Position numbers and translations under genes: made by a program
The notes under the pieces: model-generated
The model's input: only the letters and a program-made list of their open reading frames with translations
What the model was told of the DNA's origin: nothing
The model's database searches: none
Part shown: one piece after another, positions 25,001 to 37,000 of the stretch
Position numbering within the stretch: the stretch's first letter is position 1
Layout of the letters: each line of letters opens with the position of its first letter
Assembly: GCF_033807575.1 (NCBI RefSeq)
Contig: NC_084703.1
Coordinates: 1,054,001 to 1,118,000, forward strand
DNA: 64,000 nucleotides
Direction of reading: 5' to 3'
Source of the DNA: Cydia pomonella
Lineage: Eukaryota > Arthropoda > Insecta > Lepidoptera > Tortricidae

Positions 25001-28000
25001 TGTTTGCTGCGTGTTGAAACAACGTAATTTAATTTATCTACCGCGCTAAACTAAGGTGAATCGCAGCAAGTGCAGTTTTTTATTTATTTATTAAATATCA
25101 TTAAAGGCCATGTTGATTGTCCTACTATACTCAGTAAAATTTCCTTCACTGTTCCCTCGAGAAGGTTAAGGCACTTTCGTCTTTCTTTATCTTTATATCT
25201 TTATTTGCTAGAATCATGGTTAACACAGATGTTACATCAAAATTTTATCCAGCACAATTCTGCCGACTCACGGCGTGCAAATTTTACTATAAATACTTAA
25301 TGACTAACATGCATTTACTCTATATTTACATTTCATCGATTAATTATTACTTAATAATGCCAATATTTATAATTTGTTAGTTACGTCCCATTAGTATTAA
25401 CCAGGCTTCCATTAAATATAGGAAAAACAGTTTTTTGTGCAGGGCAGGCAGGAGTTTAATTAAATAAAGCTTTACTTAATCTAGACTTTGATCTATTTAG
25501 TGATAGCATTTCAGTAATAAGAAATAAATTAATTGCATTTTATTTGGGTGATACTTCTAGCGCAGGTTCGGGCTCGGCTTACTAATACTATGTAGCTACA
25601 TGGATGCGTAGGTTTCGTAGGTACATTTAGATTTCATTGTATTTTGGATTCTCGTAAAGTTTTGTATAGTCAGTGGTGCAAGTGCATGGCTACTTTATGA
25701 ATGAACTCCATTCCTTATATGTCCATGCAGTTTTGCAGCTTGCTGTACACATTAACCTTGGCTTGTGCTGTGGGTAGACAGATGTGTGTGTGTAACTGAA
25801 CTGTAATTATATTTGATCTTTGTTATACACCGTGTTTTTATTGAATTGCGTTAACTCCGGGGTTTCGGTAAGTACGTTTAAGGAAACTAAATGGCATAGT
25901 TAATTTTCAAAAAAAAATTTTTTTTTTTAACTGTTTTTATTTTTATAAAAAGTAACTAAATTTTGCATATAGCGTTGTTGTAACACGGGCATTACATTTA
26001 ACTCAACCAAACAATTGAAAACTGTGACATATCAATGTCATTTCTAACATCGATCGTCCGAGATAGTACGTACGTTAGTAGCAAATGTATGAACTCGCAC
26101 TAAACACTAATCAATAAGTAAACAGGCCCTAAGGCAAGTGTACACGCTCGTAAGGGCCTTATAATATAAAAAAATATGATTGATTATCTTCGAAATGGAG
26201 TTAATTAGAAAATCGGTGTCTTTGAGAAAGTTACTTAATTTAAGCTCAGGAATGCACCCTCGAAATTAACGCAAATAAAAAAAAACACGGTGTATTTAAT
26301 TTTTTATAAGTGAGAACCTGTAATTGGCTCTGTATTTCTATTGTATGTTATGGAAATGTTTAAAGCTGTTGGTTTTCCATGTCTGTAATAAAAAAAAAAA
26401 AAAAAAATAGCAGCTGTATGTACTATGTAGTTCTGATGACAATACAATAATATGATACTGTCGAGCTGATCTGATGATGGAGCCGGAAGATATGAACTGA
26501 AACTTCATGATGGAACATCGTATCATAGCTGTGTTTGGATTTGTTAGAAAAGTCTTGTAATGAACTTTGACCACGATTAGGTTTCAAGGTCTGATGATGA
26601 AGCCAGAAGATAGGCACTGGCATTCCATGATGGAATATCGTATCATAGTCGTGTTTGCACTTGTGAGAAAGGTCACGTATGGACTTAGACCCTTTTCCAG
26701 GTCGCACCAATCTACAAGGTTTTTCCAAAAAATCCAAATATATTCCAATTAATCCAGCTTTGATGATTCATTTGAAGACAAGTAACATTTCCTGAAAGTG
26801 TAATCTAATTTGAACCTTAAATCGGAATGCTAAAGTTAAAATTCTAATGGCACATAGCATAGGTCGATAAATTGTACTATGCCTGGAAATGGCTTAATAG
26901 ATCGTTATACAACATTCCTTCTAATTGTGTCCATGGTGGTAATGGTGTCATGAAATGGCCACGTTTCATAATCTGGCGGATTTTACGAGCGGCCGCTGAC
27001 ATTTATACACCGTGGGCCAATTAAGCCCGACAGATTTCAAAGGTGTATACTTGACCGCATTTAGAGACTAAAATGTCAATGTTTTCTGAAATCGGTCTTG
27101 TTTTAGAGATAATGACAATTTCTGTTAAAATTTGTTTCTTTTATAACTTAGACAAAAACGCCTTTTTAGCTGTGACGCTGCCACTATGTGACTTGGTTTA
27201 GACATACCTACTGACAGATATTAAAGTTTTAAAGTAAACTCGCAATTTTCGTCTGTAAATAAAAAAAAACTACTTATTCGTGGTAATGATTTTTTTTTTC
27301 ATCAAATTGTAAAAATAAATAACGTGTCGTGTGCAGAAAACGCAAAAGGAAATTTTTTTTTCCGAAAAAAAATTTTTTTTTTGGCGAATTTGGCCAAAAC
27401 TCATATAACATTCTTTGCTCCTTATGACCTCAGAAATGCGTGGTTAAAATCTGTTGGGTTTAATTGGCCCACGGTGTATAACCAAATAGCCCATCTTTAT
27501 AACAAACATTTTGTTGCAGAGCCGTCAAAGAAACGTGGAGCCTTGGCGTGTGTCCTGGAAACAATATGCAAATGTATGTCTTTAATTTATAATAAGTACC
27601 TACCTAAGATACAAACATTACCAAAAATACATGATAATTCGTTGTTTTTTTCTAGAAATCATGTCATACTCCTATAAAAATATGTAGATATCGTATATGA
27701 AGAATTTACACCTTTACACCTTTTTTTTTATTGACACGCTGCCCCTGAGCACTGCCAGAGATTTTAACAGTATATTCCTGATCATATTTAAAGACTAAAA
27801 AGTCTTATAAACTTTTTTAAATTCGCCTAATTTCAGAGTTAAAGCCACTTAAAAAAAACATATTTTTATTGACAAGTAACACTTTGCAAAAAATAGGTTT
27901 TACAAAAACCTTCCGTTTGCTCCAATACATGTACATTTTATTATTATGCTTTTTAGGGTTCCGTAGCCAAATGGCAAAAAACGGAACCCTTATAGATTCG

Positions 28001-31000
28001 TCATGTCCGTCTGTCTGTCCGATTATGTCACCGCCACTTTTTTCCGAAACTATAAGAGCTATACTGTTCAAACTTGGTAAGTAGATGTATTCTATGAACC
28101 GCATTAGGATTTTTACACAAAAATAGAAAAAAAAAACAATAAATTTTGAGGGTTCCCCATACTACATAGGGAACTCAAAAAATCTTTTTTCATCAAACCC
28201 ATACGTGTGGGGTATCTATGGATAGGTCTTTAAAAATGATATTGAGGTTTCTAATATCATTTTTTTCTAAACTGAATAGTTTGCGCGAGAGACACTTCCA
28301 AAGTGGTAAAATGTGGTCCCCCCCCCCGTAACTTCTATAATAGAATGAAAAATCTAAAAAAAATATATGATATACATTGCCATGCAAACTTCCACCAAAA
28401 ATTGGTTTGAACGAGATCTAGTAAGTAGTTTTGTTTTAATACGTCATAAATGGTATGGAACCCCTCATGGGCGAGTCCGACTCGCACTTGGCCGCTTAGT
28501 TATCATCTATGAGAAGAAGGCATTCTCTAATAGGTCAAATAACATTGGAAAGTGGGTCTAATTAAGCTGGCTTTGACCCGAACAATTTTCTAAACGAACA
28601 TTGCAAGTCAAATAAAAGCTTATAAAATAAATATATTGTTTCAGCCCTGAAACCAGTGCCACCTACACCACAAGTTACTGTCCTGCCCCCTACAGGTACC
28701 AACTTATAGTAAAATCATTAATTGATTGATAAAGAAAGGACGCCTTGCTTGAGTTTTTTTTTTTTTTGAATTTCGTAATTTTGTATTTTCGGTATTTCGT
28801 AAATTGACCCACCTGTTTCTTTGTTCTCTCGCACGGTGCATTCTTCTTTTTTAGAGGATGGCCTAAAAATACGTTGACAATTTAAGAGGAAAGAGGATGG
28901 CCGCTAGTCTCCATATTTTTTATGGTCAATATTATTACATTATTTAATGTACCTACCTATATATTAATGATAGCTATGTATTGGTTACGTGGTCGAAGAA
29001 AACACCCAGATGCTTTCAATAAATTATTTTACAGTACATATGGTGCTACTTTACCGCACTAGTGCGAAAATTAGCATATTACGTTACTGTGTCGAATATT
29101 TAAAGGGCCATATGTACTGTAAAACGTTGTACGATACATGTGCGAATGGGTAATTTGCAACTCGTGTCGATTTAAAACACTCCCTTCGGTCGTGTTTTAA
29201 TTTATCGCCACTCGTTTCGAATTTCCTATTTTTCGCACTTGTATCGTAATGTACTATTATTTTTAAATGAAAAAAAACTTTTGCCGAGGGTCGTGGAAAA
29301 GGTTCGTGAATTTAAATAATAGCCGGCTTGGTTCCGTGGCAGGACGGTACTCCCCTGTCGCGCTAGCTGGTCGCGCCGCTGGACGCTCCGGGCTTATGGG
29401 TAACGATGGGGAAGTTCCGCGGATCGCTGGTGCAGTGGTGGTCGGAGGCCTCTGCGTCCCTCGGTATTCTGCGGCCGGCCGGGGACAGGGAACCAGTTTT
29501 TCTAATCCGGAACCTTGCATCCCGGAATTAACCCCAATGATGTCTCTAAGTTAGGCGAAAGGGAGCGGAAGGCAGCTGGTGGGTGTTCATTACCAGAACG
29601 GAGTTACAAGGCGGGTGCAAAACCAAGTGGCAAGAATATAAATAGTTGATGCATACCATTAAAAAGACTAATATTTATCTAGTAGTTTAGAGTACTAAGC
29701 TCTGTTAAGCGGAAGATTAAAGTTACAAGATGATTAAATGGAATTGAAAGTTGGGCCAAATGTATGGGCAGCCACATTGTAACGGGATTTTACCGTTGCG
29801 CCGTAGCGTTCCACAAGCGATAACTCGGCAAATAATATAAATTGCGAAACTCTAAGCATGTAATAAGATAAAAACTTTTTAACAAAAAATAAAACCGACT
29901 TCAAATATTACCTATAACATTTGAAGAGCTCCCTCGATTTCTCCAAGATCCCATCATCAGACCCCGACTTGGTGCCAACGGGATCATCTCGTGGTTATAC
30001 CTGTTCGATTTAAAAAAAAAAATTGAAAATCGGTTCACGATTCTCGGAGATATCGAGTAACATACATACAAAAAAAAATCTGTCGAATTGAGAACCTCCT
30101 CCTTTTTCGAAGTTGGTTAAAAACAAATAACACTATTTCGCTTACAGCGATAAGACCGCCTTTATTTATACTATTGTAACTCTGGTTTGAATTGGTTTTG
30201 CATGTGGTGCATGCAATAATAGTATATTTCGATGCTAGTGCGGAAAGAATCACATTTCCGCACGTGTAACGAACGACGTTTTTTAATACAGTTGCGAATA
30301 AATAAGAATAACAACAAGAATTTTTTTATGCATGTTCTGTAAGACAAAAACAATTGTAAATATAAAATATTATACTATTATTACCTACGTATCGTTATTT
30401 ACGATTATTTGTGTATCGTATATTTAAATTGTATGAAAACAATATCGAATGTTGCCTTTGGAAACTTAAAACATTCTTGCAGTAAGAAAAAACGCCTCTG
30501 CTTTGACAGGCGTTTCGGCAGCTATTCCGTTCCATTCAGACAACTTATTAAGAACGGTTTTTCAAAATTCAATATAAAAAAATAAACGTGTTATAATGAT
30601 GAAGAGGTAAGTAATGAAATATGCTTATATTTATAAGTTATATCGTATAGTCGTAATCAACCTTTTTATGTTGATTACGACTTTTAAGGAAACATTAATA
30701 GTCATTAAAGTGGATAAGTAAAAACCACTAGTTCGCGAAATCGAACTTTACGCACGCTAAACAGCTACGGAAAGTAACACTTTTTGAGCAACTGTATTAA
30801 AAATAATATTTACTTACTTACTATTCAAAGCGCATTAGCACTATAGGGACCGTGCGCGTTGGAGGGTCTGCCATCTTGTGGCCTGAATCGGAACCATAAA
30901 CGTGTACATGTCACGTGTTTTCTTGTGCATAGTAGGTTCTGCCATCTTGTGGGCTACATCGAAACAAACAACATCACATTTACGCCTCGCGCCTAAAATC

Positions 31001-34000
31001 TGACGGCTCCTATGCTGCCTCCTACAGTTCATGCACGCTCCCTATAAGCAAGTACACTCTAGATATAACGTTTCAACACTTACTCTTTACTCGGGGTGCT
31101 CTTGCAATTTTATTACGTATTTCATGTAAATAATTTCATGAAAGACAAGGAATACTAGACCCGTCCGGCGCGTGTAAAGTCACGGCGCGAGGTGCGGGAA
31201 TACTAGACCCGTCCGGCGCGTGTAAAGTCACGGCGCGAGGTGCGGGAATACTAGACCCGTCCGGCGCGTGTAAAGTCACGGCGCGAGGTGCGGGAATACC
31301 AGACCCGTCCGGCGCGTGTAAAGTCACGGCGCGAGGTGCGGGAATACTAGACCCGTCGGGCGCGTGTAAAGTCACGGCGCGAGGTGCGGGAATACCAGAC
31401 CCGTCCGGCGCGTGTAAAGTCACGGCGCGAGGTGCGGGAATACCAGACCCGTCCGGCGCGTGTAAAGTCACGGCGCGAGGTGCGGGAACGCAGCCGGCAC
31501 AGGGCACTCGAACGTTATGGTTCCTCTTCACGATGGCCAAGCGTAGGCCAGTCCCAGCGTAGGCCAGTCATTTATGCGTTAGAGGGAGCAAGTGATATTG
31601 CTATCTCATTCCACCGCATAACTGCGTCACTGGCCTACGCTGGGCCATCGTGTCGAGGAGCCCTTAGGCGCGGTCAAAACTGCTGACGCCGATGTTACGC
31701 CGAGCGTACAGTGGCGTACAGAATATATTACTTCTATTCATTTAAATTCTTATTCAGATTAACGACTCCTACCTTGATTAGAGTATCGTAGATCTTTACA
31801 GCATTGACATCTAAGGATGGGCTTTAAGGCCAGTTAGAAATGTTAGAATGGGGCCAGTACAGCGTCAGGCATACGAATTCGGCCAATCGTACAGTCTAAC
31901 GCCACAACGCGATTGGTTGATGAGTTCGCATCACGCGCGCGGTTGGTCGCAACTAATACGTGAGCGACACCGCTGAAGTAGCACCATTCTTAGTGCCCGT
32001 AAGGCACGTCCTTAGATATAATATATCTAAGGACGTGCCTTACGGTTATTATGTCAATGAGTCTAAGAAAAATTGTATCTGTATTGGGTTATAGGTACCT
32101 TAGACATACGGTTGTGGCGTGTTATCTTGAGATTACCGCGTTATCGTATAAATCGTATGGATTTTATGACCGTAAGTTGTAATTACGTAGCTCCATGACT
32201 TCCCCGTCATATTTTTACATAAATCCGCTTTAGTGCTTTTCAAACTGTCAATAGGGTTGTTTCCATCTACAAATCTCAGGGCAGAATTGTATCCCAATAA
32301 ATTCTTTTGGATTATAAGAACATGTTAAACTACTTTTAGGGGACCTGTAATGACCATATTTTTGTAAATATTGGATTTAAAATATCTTTTGGCACACGTC
32401 ACGTGACCAAACTCGAAACGTCATTAAAGATTCTGATGACGTCACAACTCTCGGATTGACACTGTTGACAGTTAGGCGATAAACAACAAATGACAAATGT
32501 CAGTTGACAGTTCGTATCTTCTACGTGTGTATGTAGTTATGTGTCAAACCGTAAACTGTGACGTAACACAAACGTGACGTGACGTAAAAAAAATCAAAAC
32601 GGCCAAACACAGATAATTTCTTTCTCATTCCATTCCCAAAAATTCGTTACGATTAGTTAAGTTTTGCAGGAGGGAAACGTCGAGAACGAAACCTCGATTT
32701 CTGAGATTTTTACGGAGGATTTTTCGCCTAAGCTTCAGTTGTCCTTATCGCATTAATTTTATGAGCCGTTCTGCCCGTCCCCGTCAGCGCTACGGAGGTA
32801 TTTACCTGAAATTCTCAAATGCGAGAAAGGGCTCAGCTGATATATCATCTTAATGTGTAAATCCCCAATGTGAAGGCCAGCCACACATACCATAAAACCA
32901 ATAAAGTACCCTTTTCCAGGCCGCACCAATCTACAAGGTTTTCCCAAAAAATTCAAATATATTCAAATAAATCCCGCTTTGATGGTTCATTTGAAGACAA
33001 GTCGCATTTTCCGAAAGTGCAATCTAATTTGAACTTTGAATCGGATGGCTAAGGTTGAAATTCTATTGGCGCGTATGTGGTCGATAAATCGTGCTATGCC
33101 TGGAAAAGCGTTAAACTAACTCCAATAGAAACACATGTTCAGAGTGACTACTATTTGAATGCCTGCAGGTCTACGAGAATTCGTAAGAACAAATATGAAA
33201 GATAAATCCCTGCTAAAGTATATTATATTATATTGTGATGGGGTCACGTTCGCCGGGGCGGGCGTGGCCTCATACAACTCCCTTGTTCCAGACGGGAGCA
33301 AGGGTTTCCTAATTAGCTCAGAGGAGAGAGAGGGTGCAGGGTGAGACAGAGAAACCAAAGGTAATGCTGTAACACAAATCGGCGGGCTTTTATGCCGGTT
33401 TATTCTAAATAAAGGTTCCTTAAATCTAGATGTCCTAGGCTAGGTACGACGCGGGGGATGATTCTAATTTATAGCAACAGGATTACGGGACGGCGCGGAC
33501 CCTAAGCTACTCGCGAGTTTTGGGATCGGTATCCCCTAAGAGTAAAGGGGCGGTTTTGACGGGAGCGAGATAGTATAGGGGTGGATACCCCGGGTGCCCT
33601 CACGCGTCTGTAAACACGCCGGCACAACCGGGATAAGGAATCGGGAAGGGGTACGTACTCCAGGTGCCTTCACGCGTCTGAAAACGCGCCAGCTCGACTG
33701 GGCTACGGGGTCAGGAAGGGTACGTACTCCAGGTGCCTTAACGCGTCTGTAAACACGCCGGCTCAACTGGCCTACGGGAATCAGGAAGGGTAGGGTGGCT
33801 AGGGACCGGGAGCCATAACGCGTCTGAAAACACGCCGGCTCGTACCGGGAGAGCAGCGGTCCTCACAGCAGAAGGCGGTGAGAGCGACTGCTTCCTATCT
33901 AGGCGACCGCGCTGGCTTTTATAGTGCGCGGCTCGCGGGGCGCGGGCGGGGGCAGCGCCTCTCAGTCGCTCGGCGGCCGGCATGCGGCGCGATGGGTAGC

Positions 34001-37000
34001 TCGGGACAGATCACGCGGCGGTGGCGTGGTATTGTGATGCGTGGCTGCGCGCGCCATCACAGTCCCGTCACCCGTCTGGAGATTTTTACCTATTGGGAAA
34101 AATCACCGAATTAGAACATGATGGTTGAAAGATGTTACCTCTCCTCGTTTACTGTTGTTTTGTCTTTTTATTGATATTTACTGGAGCTATTCTATTTATC
34201 TATTATTTTTATATTTATCTTAAGTATTCGTATTCCTTTTTTCTGTATGTTTATTTAATTTGAGGCATTTTATTTTATGTCGCACCGGTATTTTGTATGC
34301 ATATGTTTCGTTTATACTTGCTATCTTAATTATGTGTCTCTTTATCTTCATTTAGTGTTAGCCTATGTTCTCTGTTTTACCCGCGTCGTTTGTTTTTTAA
34401 AGTTATTTATTGTAGCTATATTGCTTTTACACTATTATACTATTCCCACTATATTGTTGTTCACTTATCGTAATGCTACCAATTCACTTAATTGTTATTT
34501 ACGTACCCAGTGTATGTATCCTACTTACTATTGTTATGTGCTTCTATGGTTTTATCCATTTACTATCTCACTTATATAAATTTATTTTAAAGGTATTTTA
34601 TATTTTATATGATTATTTTGTATCCTTTTGTTTCGCATATTATATTCACGGTTTATTGGTTTTGTCTTTCACTGCATTGTCTGTTTATTTCACTGCACTT
34701 TACTTATATATTTTTTTTTTTTACTTATCTGTTAAATTTTTATAGGTTTATTTTTTTATTTTTATTATTCACGGTTTAAACTTTTATACTGGTATTGTCT
34801 TTCACTGCACTGTATTTTTATTTCACTACACTATGTATATATCTATATATATTTTTTGTTATCTATTCTTCTTTTCCCCCTTTTCCTTCTTGCGGTGGCG
34901 TTCGTAGGGCGGGTGCGCGTGGCTTTTTTTTTATTTATTTCTATTCTGCTCTTCTAATGTATGGGTATCCCTTTGTTTATAACTTACTTGTTTTACTCGG
35001 ATTTTCTGGTTCAGTCGGATTCGCACCTTATGCTGTAGCGCGTTAGGTCCATTTTGTATTCCTCCCTATATGTATTTTTCTTACTCTAAATTGACGTTTA
35101 AGGGTCCCATGTTCCTTTTCTCAAGGTGGCTGATGCCCTCACTCACCTCACTGTGTTTTTTTTTTTTATAGATATATCACTGGTTTTTTTTTCAACGTAC
35201 AGTCCAACGTATTGAGGTGCTAACTTTGCCGCATAGTCGCACTTTGCTCTGGATAAATTGTGATTTCTTTTCAGGACGAGATTGACTTGCGGGGCCCATT
35301 CACGTTTTTTTCTGTCATAATGTCCTTTTTGTATGGCTGACGCTTGTTCTTGCTTACATTTTTCCTCCTTGCGTCGGGGTTCCTGGTCAGCTGATGCCAT
35401 TTTTCCTGGTACCATTCGTGTTCTCTCGCTGTACTTACTGGATTTCTGGATACGCCGTCTGCTATCTCGTTTTGAGTTGCGCTCCGACACACGATATAGG
35501 CTAACCTGCCTGTGGGGTCCTTTATGCTGTTCAAGCAGTGTATTGCTTGCTGGTCCGTTCCTACGGTGAACTGGTCGCCTTCTAGAAATGCCTTCATTTT
35601 CTTTATACTCCCTCGGATTGCTAAGCACCTTTTCTCTTCTGTTGTATAACTTTCTCTGTGGTATTGCGTGCGCATCTTTCTCGGATATCTGGTTAATTTT
35701 ACGGAAATCTACACAGGGTTGGTTCATTTCACTCACGTGTTTATCTATTATTTCTTGCTGCTTCGGATTTCGTGGATAATATCTGTGTTTTACGGGTTCT
35801 GTTTGCTTCAGTTTTATTCTATGTTGTACCTGTGTGAGCGGTGTGGTTGGCTGCTGTTGACTGGATTCGGTGGTTGTGCTATTGTGGTTTTCTTCTAAAG
35901 TTACTACTACTCGCTTTTCCTCTCCTTTTTCCTGGTTTTCTTTCTGGGTATTCCTGTCATCGGGATCTTCTTCGTCTTGGCTCTCTCCTGGCCATGGTAT
36001 GGACATACCGAGTCGCTTCAATACGTCCATCCCTATTATAATGTCCGTGGCTGACGGCAACACTCTCAGCCAGTGTCGGATCGTTACCTCCTTGATTACT
36101 ATGTCGACCAACAGGTTGTCGTGTGCTTGCGTCCTCATCCCATTTGCTAGTACTAATTCTCTTGTTTTTACTTTATTCTGGTACGCGCGGTCCTTACATT
36201 CATTGTATACCTGTTGATTGATGTACGAGTTGGTGGAGCCTGTGTCTATAACGCCTCGGTATCGTCTTCCCATTATGCGTAAATTCATGTAAGGGCGGTT
36301 GTCGCTCGTCTGTAGACTGTCGGCTGCTCCTACCTTTTCCTGGCCTTTCCAGGTTATTTTCCTGCAGCAGGCTCTGCTCAACACTCCCAGTTTTCCACAC
36401 TGGCTACAAAATACTTGGCGTCTGCCTCTGCAGGCGTCTGCGTTATGTCCCGGTTTCCCACAGGACCAGCAACTGGTCTTGGGGTCGTACCTTGGATGTA
36501 CTGTTTGGCTCGTACTCTCTCTCTGTTCGGGTTTCGGTTTCAGGTTGTTGTGGCGTCTGTCGTCCCTACCTTGGGTCGCTTGTTCACTGTTTGTTTGCTC
36601 GTCGTCACTCGATTTGGCGTCGTCGCCGGTGTATCGCCATGCTCCTGATGACGTTTTTGTACCGTATATGGGTGTCCTTATGTTTTCATACTCGGTTCCC
36701 AGTCTCAATAGCTCCGGTAAGGTCTTGTAGTCTTTTCTTTTAATGTATAGCTTGTAGCTTTGTAACATATTCTCGTGAATGCGGTATAACTTTTCTCTCT
36801 CATTGAGGTTTCCGTACCTGCGCATTAGTGTCTGTATATCCGTGACGTAATCGGTAAACCTCTCCTGGACTCTTTGCTTTCTGGTGACGATTTTGGCTAT
36901 GAGATCCTCTTCATAATTGGCCGGAAAGTAGTACAACTTAAATATTTGCAGGAATTGCTCCCAATCGGTCCATGATTCAACGTAATTTCTGTACCAGAGC

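Noticed and set aside
30489..30514. Terminator-like hairpin AACGCCT...AGGCGTT
   Set aside because: Rho-independent terminators do not apply in an insect nuclear genome; a 7-bp stem is expected by chance.
34277..35046. Overlapping hydrophobic plus-strand frames
   Set aside because: Antisense to the A-rich 3' part of the minus-oriented LTR element; T-rich DNA yields Phe/Leu/Tyr-rich chance frames.
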